Origin: Euonymus europaeus
Lineage: Eukaryota > Streptophyta > Magnoliopsida > Celastrales > Celastraceae
Assembly: GCA_963580455.1 (NCBI GenBank)
Contig: OY756967.1
Span: 2,502,501 to 2,566,500 of the forward strand
DNA: 64,000 nt
Direction of reading: 5' to 3'
Below are positions 11,512 to 22,788 of this stretch, one piece after another. Position 1 is the first letter of the stretch. The number at the start of each line of letters is the position of its first letter. A program made the translations under genes and the position numbers. Under the pieces are notes generated by a model. The model was not told where the DNA came from and searched no databases. It saw only the letters and a list, made by a program, of their open reading frames with translations.

Positions 11512-12890
11512 TGCTTATATATAAAATTATAAATGTGTGTGTGATGGTACATTATTATGCTCTTTTTTAGAAATGCTTTTTCTGTTCTTTTTGAAATGAG
11601 GGGAATCATGTACCTCTTCTACCTTTAAATTACGAGGAGTATTTAGATGACTCCACTTTCTCGCAAATATTTGGAAAAATCATAAAAGTTTATTCCGGGG
11701 CGGATCTAATAAATGAATGGAGCAAAGACCTGATCAATAGTGAAACTATAAATTTATAAAATACTGGAGTTAAATGTTGACAAAAGTTTGGAGACTTTGA
11801 CTACTAAAATATCTTTGGCCTTGGTAAATTGCACAGGATAAATTAAAACAAAAAATGTTAAAGATTAAAAAGAAAAAATCATTTTAATATATTTCTAGGC
11901 GATTTTTTATTGATTAGAAATTATCTATCATCAGTGTATCAATTAATAAATAGAATTTCTATATTAACCATATATTTATATAGTTATTAAAAAATATAAA
12001 TATTTTTAGCAAAGATTCATTCCGACTAACTCAGATCACTTTTAAATACATATTTTTAAATGTGATTTATTTGTCAAAGGCAGGCCAATACCTTGACTAG
12101 AACTCTTGACTTGGAATGGATTCGTGCAAGAAGATGGCAATATTTGGAATTAGATGGTTGATAGTAAATTGCTAATTGAACCGAGATACAAAATAAGTGT
12201 CAATTGCCGACAATTGGGACAATAAGGCATAAAAGTCATGTCCACTGTGAATTGTGATGCCAAAAGGATGGTTTTTTTTTTTCTCTCTCACATATGGAGA
12301 CCAGAAAAACTACGAGTGGGGCCAAAGCCCAAATATGATTTTTCCATATTCACTTTGACTTGACTTGTGTGGCGCCTAAAAAGGAAATGAATATGGGCCT
12401 AAACAGTGTCGCGGCCTAGCCCTGTCATGCCATAACTTATTGGGCTTTTGAGTTCCGAGCAACAACGGATATGGGCCTTATCTAGAGAAAAATTCGAATT
12501 TGCGGGCTCAAATGCAATTTCCTGGCCCACTTCCGACAGTGGCGATCGATCCCAGTCCCACGGTGTCTGCGGCATCTAATGTGCCATGGTGATATTTTGT
12601 GTTGTGTGTTTATCATTGAGTCTACCATGGTGATGTTTTGCTTTGTTCGAGTGAGAAACAGAGAGTGAGGCAAAGACTGAGTGAGAGGCAGAGGTGGGAA
12701 GAGAGATGAAGAGACTATAGAGTTGTTTGGTTTGAAGATTTTCTGTTTTTTCTTTTCTGAAAATATAGAAACTGTGTTTGGTTTATTATTTTCATTTTTT
12801 AAAAATCCTCTTTCTTCTCTCCACTCTAGTATGATGTGAGACTCATTGTCGCCTCAAACACTCTCGTCAGGTAAGATCTCATATCTCGCG
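11512..12890. other. AT-rich intergenic DNA with a cluster of GGCCCA/TGGGCC-type motifs
   Basis: Repeated GGGCC, GGCCT, GGGCT and GGCCC motifs cluster at about 12320-12530. They resemble plant site II promoter elements, but no gene with recognisable coding sequence follows on either strand. Confidence 0.35.
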
Positions 12891-12899
12891 CGTATGTAG

Positions 12900-13040
12900 T
12901 GTTTTTAAGAGTAGATTCGAGTGTTGTAACTGATCTCACACAACAAAAACACACAAGCAAAAAAAAAATAAGCGCGATAATTTTTTATATGGTTCGACCA
13001 TAATGTGCATACATCCACGGAGGAGCTCCTTATTTATTTC
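12900..13040. repeat. Possible old LTR relic
   Basis: TATGGTTCGACCATAATG followed by CATACATCCACGGAGG resembles the ACGTGGTTCGGTC...CCTACGTCCACGG block in the Copia LTRs at 52.9 and 58.0 kb, but is diverged. No ends or coding sequence are seen. Confidence 0.3.
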
Positions 13041-13426
13041 ATTATGAAAAACGATATGTGAGTACAATAGATAACTAGGACATATATTACCTTTGATATT
13101 TAAAATTCAGTCCATTAACATAATAAGTCACACCATAATTCAACACCAAGTAGATTTGACGTGTAGAAATTCCTTTTGTGATTTATTCCCCTTTGCTAAC
13201 TGTCTCTTATTGAAGAAAATTCCGAGTATGATTTTGTCGGTGGTTGGCTTTAGCAAGATCTATCTCCTTTTGTTTCTCCACTTTGTTGGGTTGGCTTGAC
13301 CTTTGTGCACACATTTCACGCGTTTTAGATGCTCTTTCAGTTTAGAAGTTGCTGATGATGGGACTGAGGTAATTTATGCTGCTTCGCATCCAAATTGATT
13401 TCACTTTGTTTTGAACATATATATAA

Positions 13427-13455
13427 CTAGGTAAGAATCCGGGCGTTGCCTCGGG
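13427..13455 (-). mobile_element. Probable Helitron 3' terminus (hairpin plus CTAG)
   Basis: Read on the minus strand, a GC-rich hairpin at 13454-13439 (CCGaGGC-aac-GCCCGG, one bulged base) is followed 8 bases later by CTAG at 13430-13427 and then by T. This is the 3' end structure of plant Helitrons: a short hairpin just before CTRR, inserted before T. The element would extend towards higher coordinates. I could not find the matching 5' TC end. Confidence 0.5.
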
Positions 13456-15136
13456 TCGATATAAGATCACGACGACAATTTATTTTAGTCAATAGAAGAG
13501 ACAGAATGAATTGTGGTATTGATTTTTTATGATGATGCTACATATTCTAAAGATAAGCATCATAAAGCATCTTACAATACATGTGACACTTACCATAATC
13601 ACAAATGATAGTTCCATTTTCAAATTTGGAAATTCCAAATGTTTAGTATCACTCACTGCAGACACTTAGAATGCTTACTATTAAGCATATGAGGTCATTT
13701 CCCTACCATGGATCTGCCATTAAATAAATGGAGATACTGCATATTTGATTATCGTTTATTAGACTTACCCTGAATAATTCCGCAAGAAGTATTCACGATT
13801 CACTTGGTGCAGACACAACAAAATGAAGGAGTTAAAGCACAACCCAACGAAATTGACATAAAAAATACGGTAAACCCAGGAAATGACTGAGGGAAACAAA
13901 GTAAATATGACCCAGGGCAAAGAAAGCGAAAAATAAACATTGAAGAACATAAGCATTAGAGATTCGGCCAAACCCAAGGCCAATGAAACTCAAAGTAATC
14001 AAAACGAACAAAATCCAGCCATTGCAGAACAAAGCATCACAAAATAGCAAGAATCTAAGGTCAATATAGATCAGGGAATTGAAAATGAACAAAAGGAATA
14101 CGAAAAATAACGAACCAGCATGAAGCAGTTAAAGGCCATGCCAATAACCTCAAAAAATACGACAAACCGAGAGTCAAATCCATGTGTTTCTTTCCATGAT
14201 ACTGAAATTGAATTGAAATTGTGCACAACCACTCAGTATACCACATCATGCACCAACAACACATAAAAACAAAGGACATGTCAATAATTAAAACATAAAA
14301 AATGGTATACCCACGAATCCTGGCAATGAACATCAGCTTGGTTTTTGGGTTGGCATAGAACCCTCCTTTCAATTTCTTCTCACTTCAAAATAATCAACTT
14401 CTTTTGCTTGTAAAAAAGAAACACAGATTCATCAGACAAGTTAAAAATACGATCAAGGAAAATACTTGAGCGCTATAAAATTTATAAAGTATACCTCCTC
14501 ATTATATTCCTTCAAATACTGCATAGCTTTGCTGAAAATTAACTTATGTTTCTCAGTTTTTATCTTCTTCTGGATTTTCTTATTTTGTTTCTTAGAAATA
14601 CAATAATATACACCTCAACTGAAAGCCTTACTTTATTCAGTGCATACATCGTCACCAGCAGACAACAGTTCAAGCATGGTAAGCACCTTTATATTTTGTT
14701 TAATTTATTCAACGTTAGCTATATTTTCTCCCTCAAACAAGGTCAAGGCAGAAGGAAATAAGACTCACTGATAATGAAACAGCCTTTATATTTTAGTCAT
14801 CAAAGTTTTAGAGTATCTGTGGTCCTCTATTCAGAAAACCTGTCATCTTTGCCCCTAGTGCCACCAAAAGCATGCTTTACACTTGGTTATACTTCACCAA
14901 AGCCGCTTTAATTAAGCATATATACCACAATGTTAGCTGTTGCAACGATAGTCAACTCTTGTTAGATAAAACTGGCACCAGCTCACACAAACATTTTTTT
15001 AACGAAATTGCACAATCATAATCAAGAAACTTCATGAAGAAACTTGTATGGGGACACAAGCACAAACAAGCAGACACAATGAAGTCAAGATTGATTTATG
15101 AAAATATTATCAAATAAAATCCACAAGCTCTCTCAC
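13456..15136. other. Non-coding sequence, probably Helitron interior
   Basis: A-rich sequence with loosely repeated phrases such as AAATACGGTAAACCCAGG and AAAATGGTATACCCACG around 13860 and 14300. Minus-strand open frames at 13765-14372 are low-complexity Phe/Leu-rich and not convincing. Confidence 0.35.
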
Positions 15137-17322
15137 CATTTGTGATTTTACTACTACCACTCTGCCAAGAGTAAGAAATTGGTGAGCAGCAGGGGATTGC
15201 ATGACTGCCTTTGATATCTGGCTGCCGTGTTTCTCAGCTTCCGAGTACATCTCATAGTATTCCTCGATTGTTGGGTCGCCTTTTATGCAATTGGATGCGA
15301 TGAGCCAAGATTAATGAACTAATCAAATCCGATGGATGCAACATGCACTATTTAATGCAGAATCTATAGATGACTGAAAATTTAGTAGCCTTCCAATTCT
15401 TCATGCCTTGCAAGATGAATACAATTTAAAACACCATGTCTGGCATATACCACTCACGAACACTTATAGAATGAGAAGAGCATAAGCAATTGCTGTCAGC
15501 AGCTATTCATTCATCACAATTGTCTAAGCATCAAGTATCCTGCACAAAACTATTGCATGATCCAAAATAAAACCAGGCTACTACTGAATTGGCATCCAAG
15601 CACTAGATACAAAAACCAGCAGCAGTCAAATTATGTGGTAACATACTCAATTGTTCTCGTTGGCTGAGAAAGCTTGAGCATCAAAAGCTCTTGTTCTTGT
15701 CCAGGAAGTTTCTTCTGAGCATGAAATTCTGCAAAACTTCTCTTCAACATGTCCTCCACCTGTAGTCAATATGAAAACAATCATAGAAACAAACTGCAAA
15801 CAACATAATTTACAAAAATTTGGAAGTGTGATGAAATTAAACAGAAATGCAAAAATAAAAGAATTTGGAATTGAAATCAGTTCAAATAGTAGAATAGATT
15901 CATACACTGCTAAATTCGGCAATGATGAAGACTGATACAAATGAAGGCGGAGCAAACAAGTAGAACCATTCAGAGCAATTAGCACTATAAGACAACTAAA
16001 AAGAGCTGCACTACAAAAAACAATCCTTTCCTACGATATGTTTCAAATGAAAATCACAATAGCCACACACACACACACACAAAAAAAAACTTTGGGCATA
16101 GCCTCTGAATAACCTTTTGCCATAAGATTTAGAAGAAAAATATAATTGTAGAATGGGCAGGGTTCAAGAATGCTCCTAAAATGAATTTTCAAAGGAAAAA
16201 ATGCAGGCCGGGGTCACAGTACAAAATATTCAGATAAGGAAAAAATTGATAAAATCACTAATTTCTATTTCATCATAAAAATTATGCCAACAAATCAAAT
16301 GGACTGGTACGTCGCCACCAACTCATAAAAGTCAAAAGACACTCCCCCACCACCACCCACGGTCTCTCTCAAGACAAATGGAAAAAGGTTTAGTGGTGTT
16401 ATGCATACTATAATTTTTTTTTATTTCTTCAATTACATGAAACCCTCCAATCCCATAGTCTTCCATTGTTGACCTAGCTGCCACCCAAGAAACTCCCACA
16501 CTTTGAAAGACATTTCCTACACTAAGCAACAACCATCCTCCAAAACAAAAGGTACCATTTTCTTCAGTTACAAGTTTTAGATTGTCTCTTTGGCCTTTTT
16601 ATTTTTTTCAATAATAATTCCTTCCTTAAGCACCGCTACAGTGAAATTATCTCGTATGAAAAAGGTGAGAGAGAGAAAGAGCGAGGCGGACTTTTTAACA
16701 CAAACCATCCGCATTCCATCATCATAAAGTTAAACATCACAACTAACTTAAAAATATGATGAGCCAAATGATCTCCTTGAACGGATCCCTCAAACAACTA
16801 CATAACCAAGTTGGCATTGCATACACGAAAATAGAAAACCACAATGGAAATGCAATTTTAATCCAAAAAATATGTACTAACTCCCCCAAAACACATTCTC
16901 TTCAAGACATTTGGAAAAAAAAAAAACAGATGCCTGCCCTACCTCAAGTTGACAAAGGCATTCCTCAACAATTTTGGGGGTAACATGCAAATCACATTTA
17001 GTTCTACATAATTGTAAAAAGCCAAACAACTTCCACCAAGTTGAAAATATAATTATCAAAGTACCTTTAATTCTTCAACACGAAGGAGATGCATAATCAT
17101 GATATACGTTAGTCGAAACTGAGATTCGAGCCTGGTTGCACTTCCAACTATAACATGCTTCAAATCCCTCTCTTCAGGGATTTCGTCATGGCACATTAAA
17201 ACAACTGTTCCGATACTATCAAGCCCTCTTCTGCCAACACGACCAGCCATTTGAGTGTATTCTCCAGGAAGTAACTGCCTAAATTCCTTGCCATCAAACT
17301 TCCTTAAAATGTCAAAAACAAC
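15137..17322 (-). pseudogene. SKI2: SKI2-type DExH RNA helicase gene fragment
   Basis: Three exon remnants on the minus strand. 17322-17065 encodes [20 protein letters not shown], then [15 protein letters not shown] and [19 protein letters not shown]. 15759-15647 encodes VEDMLKRSFAEFHAQKKLPG. About 15289-15137 encodes CIKGDPTIEEYYEMYSEAE and ends GRVVVVKSQM. These match a continuous middle part of plant SKI2 (helicase motif VI and the start of the insertion/arch domain), the helicase of the cytoplasmic exosome-linked SKI complex. Both the N-terminal helicase core and the C-terminal half are missing. Motif VI has Val where QMAGRAGRRG is usual. No AG acceptor precedes the third exon (CCAAT|TGCATAAA). 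It is therefore a dead or captured fragment, lying just inside a probable Helitron end. Confidence 0.8.
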
Positions 17323-18432
17323 CTACAAAAGATGTCGACGGGAAGTTAAGATTAGACACGCAGTTGTCATACCAACATATAGATACACACAAGGGACCCA
17401 AACTTCATCCATAAAAGATAACAAATTGCATACACGGACAATCTTCTGGACTTTCTTATTTTGTTTCTTAGAAAGAGCCCATTTGTCTTCACCTTTCGTC
17501 TTCTTCAACACCTATTCTGGAACTATAACTGCTCCCTTCATCTCTTCACCCATCTCTCTGAGCAATAACTTAAAGAAAAAACATTTTGTAAATTAGAATA
17601 AAACCCAATCCGTTGCACAATCGGAATAGTGGAGTGGGTAAGAACAGAGTAGGATAAACCACAGGCTTAACCCGTTCAAATCAGAGGAACCACAAATAGA
17701 AGCACCAAGAGAAGCAGAAATCGAGGCATACCTCATGAAATTGAGAATGAGCTTATAAATAAAACGTATTTATGCAATGGTTTTAATTACCTCTTCTTCC
17801 AAAATCTCATGGGCTCTCAACATCTCTCTTTTGTTAGACGCCAAGTTCCAGTGAAGACCCAATCTGCCGCACACCAGCATTAGGATGCAGCGACGCAAAT
17901 GGAGGTCTGAAAGCACAATCTAGAAGCAATAGATCATAAATATAAGCGGAACCCAAAAACCAACCTCACCTTTTCTAGGAGGTGCTTTCAAGAGAGTCCC
18001 AAATCAATTTCATCGCTAAACCCAGAGTGAAGAGATAAGGCATGATAAAAAAAGTACATACATGAACCTGAAAAACTGGGAAAGGCAATGACGTCGTTGA
18101 GGCGGTGTAGGAGGATGACGCCGATAATGATGTCTACGAGGCGATGAGTCGGTGCAGCAATTAAAAGTGTCCGTGTGAGGAAGGTGAAATCACGTGGTCG
18201 AGGTCTTTATACCGACGCGCGAGTGGAACCCTAGGAGCCCTGACAGAGGCAGGACTGGTAAAGAACGTTGTTCCGAAGTTGAGGATGAGCCGAGAGACGA
18301 CGTCGTTTTCCGGACTACGGTCGGACGACAACGCACGGGACTGTAGCAGAATAGTCGGTACTCGCCGTGACAAAGCCGCAAATGCTGCAGCTTTATATAA
18401 TAGGCTGGAGGCTGGATGGATGGATATTTTGA

Positions 18433-18463
<31 letters not shown>

Positions 18464-19027
18464 CACTCAAAATTTATTTTTTTTACAGCTCACATTCATT
18501 TAATGCGTTTTGGATATTGTTTGATATGATAATTCACTTTTCTTATGCTCGTTTCTTATTGATTATCAAATATATTTTTTTGTCGCATCTTGTGCTTTAT
18601 AATTTTTTATTGAGGCTCAATCTATTACACTTTCTTTCGGTATTTTACTTTTATATCTCTTTACGTTTTGTTCAATTATTATTTAACTACTTCACTCATC
18701 CCTTTGTTTTCTTTCCCCTCTCAAGTTAGAAGGAGAATGATGCTCGACTATCGGAGGCCTGCCAATGTGGTGTAGCACATGTCTTATTTGTTTCTTCCTA
18801 TGCTTTTAAGATTAATATGTTACCTATGTTAAATGGTTATTTAATTGACTTGGTTAAAAGTTTATTTTACGTTTCATTGTGATGTTGACCATTAAGGTCT
18901 TTTATACCTCGTTGACCATCGAGGTTTTGTTCATCTGAAAAACGTGGGATATGTTTTATATGGAGACTCTAAGTCATTGGGTTATCTTTGAACATTTGTC
19001 ATTTGATTACAGGTTGACACATGTGGT
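17323..19027. other. Region between SKI2 fragment and MULE; possible captured exons
   Basis: On the minus strand, about 17880-17793 has an exon look (open frame LHWNLASNKREMLRAHEILE ending in GAAGAG before GTAATTA) but no family I recognise. Further upstream GGTATAAAGACC near 18200 resembles a TATA box within a GC-richer, CpG-containing block (18080-18400). Together they could be the 5' part of a chimeric transcription unit. A TA microsatellite at 18440-18463 lies between inverted arms ATTTTGAGTGT / ACACTCAAAAT. Confidence 0.35.
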
Positions 19028-19429
19028 TATACAATTGGGAAATTTGTAAAAGTGACCCACTTGAAAAGTCAAATTGTAAAAATAACCTAGTTGTAAATTT
19101 TCAAGAAAAATAACCTAGTTCTCTATTAAAATGACTAAAACAGCCTTAATATTACAAAAGAGGTCATTCCCAAAATTCTCACGCCTCCTTCTTCCTGTAA
19201 ACAATGATCAAGCTTCTCCTCCAACGCGACTCCTTCAACGAAACAACTCCTCCGGCGACCCTTCCCAACATTCAAACGCCCTTATTGCTTACTTAGATTA
19301 CTGGTATGCATTCCTTCTAACTTCTTACTACTTTATCTCTTTCGATCCCTAATTTGGTTTAGATTTCTTGCGTTTGATGGAAGGGCTTGTTTGTGGTTTG
19401 AGATTGGATATTTATGAGGAAATCTATAT

Positions 19430-20160
19430 AACTAGTTGAGTGCATTTTCATAACTGATTGAGCAAAGTTTGTAGTTGTTGAGCAAAAAAAAAATTTGGTC
19501 AAGCAATCTTTTACTTAGTTGAGCAAATCTTGGTTGAGAAAATATGTTTTGAGATTTAGCAAACTTATAATTGGTTGAGCAATTTTTTTTTAGTCGAGCA
19601 AACGTTTATATGGTTGAGCAAATCGTTTTTGTGGTTGAGCAATTTTTTATTTTGGTCGAGCAAACTTTGTACTTGGTTGAGCAATTTTGTCTTGTGGTCG
19701 AGCAAATTTGTATATGGTTGAGCAAATCTGTTTTGTGGTTGAACAATTTTTTATTTTGTTGAGCAAACTTTTTACTTGGTTGAGCAATTTTGTCTTGTGG
19801 TCGAACAAATTTGTATATGGTTGAGCAAATCTGTTTTTTGGTTGAGCAATTTTTTGTTTTGGTCGAGCAAACTTTTTACTTGGTTGAGCAATTATGTCTT
19901 GTGGTCGAGCAAACTTGTAATTGGTTGAGCAATTTATCTTTTATGGTCGAGCATTTTTTTTTGGGTCGAGCAAACTTATATTTGGTTGAGCATATTTGTT
20001 TTGTGGTTGAGCAAAATTTTATTTGGTTGAGTAAACTTGTTTTTGTGTTTGAGCAAAATTTTTACTAGGCTGTGCATATTTGTAATTGGTTGAGCAAATC
20101 CTTTTGTGGTTTAGCCTATTTTTACTTAGTTAAGCAAACTTTTTTTTTTGTGGTTGAGCA
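19430..20160 (+). repeat. Left array of GGTTGAGCA / GGTCGAGCA repeats
   Basis: About 33 units of roughly 20-24 bases, each carrying GGTTGAGCAA or GGTCGAGCAA followed by a T-rich spacer. Units are also grouped into higher-order blocks of about 105 bases. The 21-base periodicity keeps frames open and creates false proteins rich in VEQ motifs. Confidence 0.9.
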
Positions 20161-20519
20161 TGTCTAAAATAACACTTTTTGTTTACAGTGCAGAGCAGCA
20201 ATGAATTACTTAATTGATGAGAATGATCATTTTCCAGCAAAGGTCACCTCCATCGGTGCCATTTTGAAATGAGTATTGTAGACAAACTTTATAACCAAAT
20301 CAAAGGAACTAGAATCACTCCAGTCAATTGGTATATGAGTTGAAAAAATTATGTATATGTAATTGTATTAGATACAATTACTCCCTGACTTCTCTCCTCT
20401 TTGAACCTGCTCGACAATTTTCCCACACTCCACCATATAATAAAACAAAATCAATCTCAGAATCCATTCCTGCACGCATAGTAATAAGACAATACAAAAT
20501 TAATAAATTGGACTAAAAA

Positions 20520-21380
20520 AATAATTTTGCTCGACCAAATAAAACAACTTTGCTCAACCACAAAATAACTTTGCCCAACCCAATAAAAAATTTCTCAACT
20601 ACAAACAATTTTGCTTGACCAAGTAAAATTATGCTCAACCAAAAATAAATATGTGCTCAACCACAAAACAACTTTGCTCGACCAAATAAAAAATTGCTCA
20701 ACCACAAAACAACTTTGCTCGACCAAGTAAAAATATGCTTGACCAAAAATAAATTTATGCTCAACCACAAAACAACTTTGTTCGACCAAATACAAAATTG
20801 CTTAACCACAAAATAATTTTGCTCAACCAAGTAAAAATATGCTCAACCACAAAATAACTTTGCTAGACCAAATAAAAGTTTGCTCAACCACAAAACAGAT
20901 TTGCTCAACCAAGTAAAAATATGCTCAACCAAAACAATTTTCCCTCAACCACAATATAACTTTGTTCAACCATATAATAGATGCTCAACCACAAAATAAT
21001 TTTGCTCGACCAAGTAAAAATATGCTCAACCACAAAACAACTTTGCTAGACCAAATAAAAGTTTGCTCAACCACAAAACAGATTTGCTCAACCAAGTAAA
21101 AATATGCTCAACCAAAACAAATTTGTGCTCAACCACAAAACAACTTTGCTCGACCAAATACAAAATTGCTCAACCACAAAATAATTTTGCTCGACCAAGT
21201 AAAAATATGCTCAACCACAAAACAACTTTGCTAGACCAATTAAAAGTTTGCTCAACCACAAAACAAATTTGCTCAACTAAGTAAAAATATGCTCAACCAA
21301 AACAAATTTTCCCTCAACCACAATATAACTTTGTTCAACCATATAATAGATGCTCGACCATAAAAATTAAATGCTTGACC
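20520..21380 (-). repeat. Right array, same repeat in opposite orientation
   Basis: About 40 units of TTGCTCAACCA / TTGCTCGACCA with A-rich spacers, the reverse complement of the left array. A larger block of about 183 bases, marked by TTTGCTAGACCAA at about 20861, 21046 and 21228, is repeated, so the array grew by unequal exchange or segmental duplication. Together with the left array it forms a near 2-kb foldback around 20161-20519. Confidence 0.9.
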
Positions 21381-22036
21381 AACTAAATATATTGTGAACA
21401 CTGAAAGACAAATTTTACGAAATATTTGACCTACGTTCATAGAAAAATATGAACTCACTTGATTTTTGATGTCTGTAGAGATCTGTAACAATAAAATCTT
21501 CACTTTGAGGACAAAATCTGGACAAAAACACAAGTAGATTGTAGATATCTCAATGTGTTGATATCAAAAGTGGGGAATGGGGAGTGGGGAGTGAGGAGTG
21601 AGTAGGTGAAGTACAGAGCGAAAAAGGTTAACGATGGAGTTTCATTTTGTTTTATTCTTCAAAAAGAGGGTATTTTGATCTCAAAAAATTCAAATGAGGT
21701 CATTTCACCGATTATTTTAGGGACAAGGTTATTTCTACAATTTAACTTTTCAAGTGGGTCATTTTTCAAATTTCCCTATACAATTTTGCTCCATGTGCGT
21801 TGAATTTTTATTTTGTGTTTATTTGTGTCTTCCATACCTATTGACCCCACACGACCCCACCCGAGGTGGGGCATGACAAATTTGGTGTGGCGTAGCTTTA
21901 AATTTAGCCATTAATAAACTTTAGATATGCATTGGTCATATTATTTTTACTACTAGTTTTTTTTTAATTTGGTTAATTGTGTTTATTGGGGAAACTAGAC
22001 GAAGTTATGGTGCAGATGTACCACATGTATGTAGTT

Positions 22037-22058
22037 TTTTTTGTTTTTTTATAAGCCG

Positions 22059-22103
<45 letters not shown>

Positions 22104-22772
22104 AAAAAAGAAATAACAAAAGGGCATCACATGGATGATCTAAGAGGCAAACTTGAGACATAATCCAAGAGAGCAAAAATAAAGACAAAACTTTTTTTTT
22201 TTTAAAAAAAGGAAAAGATCACATAAAAAACCGTAATTGATAGAATCTTGCCAATGATGATATTACTTGGTCGAGAGCATGAGTCCAAGCTTTGTGATAG
22301 CATTGCTTAGAGTACTGATAGTATAACCAAATCAGGTGAGAGTAGCCATTTGAAGTGATACTTGCACTTTGCAGCATCATACTAGCTTCTTTCACAAATA
22401 ACTGAACTAATATAGCACAATCTTGGAGATCAATTGTGAACAATCTTGGTGAAGCCGAGTAAAAAACTTTTTTAGGATTGCCGCAGGATGTGCTAGGTGC
22501 AGAACCACTACATGCATCTTTGAAGGGACTTGTAGCATCGTGAAAAGTCTCGCAACACTCCTTATGCTCGTGACGATGGCTAAGTGTATGAATCTTTATT
22601 CTTGTTTTCATCTCCCAATACAAAGTGCAGGAGATAACCGATGATGTGAAAACTTGAGATTGATATGTACCAACTTGGGCAATTAACCAAACCACGCTTG
22701 CACCTTCTTGAGTTGCTTTTGTGAATAGCCTTGAGGAAACCAAATATAGTACCTTGATTGGATTACCGCAGT
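22037..22772 (-). mobile_element. Poly(A) retroposon with perfect 16-bp target duplication
   Basis: CCACATGTATGTAGTT occurs at 22021-22036 and again at 22773-22788. The inserted 736 bases end, on the minus strand, in an A-rich tail (the T-run at 22037-22050) and start abruptly at 22772. Variable 10-20-bp duplications plus a tail are the signature of LINE-driven retroposition. It contains the reading frame listed next and an AT microsatellite at about 22061-22100. Confidence 0.8.
22219..22772 (-). pseudogene. Retroposed, 5'-truncated ORF of unknown family with internal duplication
   Basis: One uninterrupted frame spans almost the whole retroposon and ends RFFM-stop at 22219. It begins right at the insertion boundary with no ATG of its own (only a GTG from the flank), so the parent's start is missing. 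Two copies of one motif can be seen: CGNPIKVLYLVSSRLFTKAT near residue 3 and CGNPKKVFYSASPRLFTIDL about 95 residues later. Both are followed by a hydrophobic A..V.L segment and a Q-S...TS stretch. I do not recognise the family. The lack of stops suggests a recent copy or residual constraint. Probably a retrocopy of a spliced host or LINE-associated transcript. Confidence 0.55.
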
Positions 22773-22788
22773 CCACATGTATGTAGTT

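Larger units (their letters stand above)
19037..21776. mobile_element. Mutator-like (MULE) non-autonomous element, 2.74 kb, perfect 9-bp TSD
   Basis: TATACAATT is duplicated exactly at 19028-19036 and 21777-21785; a 9-bp duplication is the Mutator hallmark. The ends are inverted repeats starting GGGAAATTTG; the first 52 bases match at 48 positions (shared core TGACCCACTTGAAAAGT). There is no transposase reading frame. The interior is dominated by two opposed tandem arrays (19430-20160 and 20520-21380) around a unique spacer. Near the left end (19200-19310) is a GC-richer piece that could be captured host sequence. Movement would need a transposase supplied elsewhere. Confidence 0.88.

Noticed and set aside
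13765..14372. Overlapping minus-strand frames of 72-103 codons
   Set aside because: Phe/Leu-rich, low complexity, no splice logic or known motif; in repeat-like DNA.
18433..18729. 98-codon frame starting in the TA microsatellite
   Set aside because: Begins inside simple repeat; Phe/Tyr-rich chance frame in AT-rich DNA.
19571..20068. Open frames rich in VEQ/LVEQ repeats
   Set aside because: Artefacts of a 21-base repeat that keeps frames open; no start context and no protein-like composition.
19430..21380. CRISPR-like regular spacing of short repeats
   Set aside because: Plant nuclear DNA; spacers are not unique, and repeats are tandem with opposed arms.
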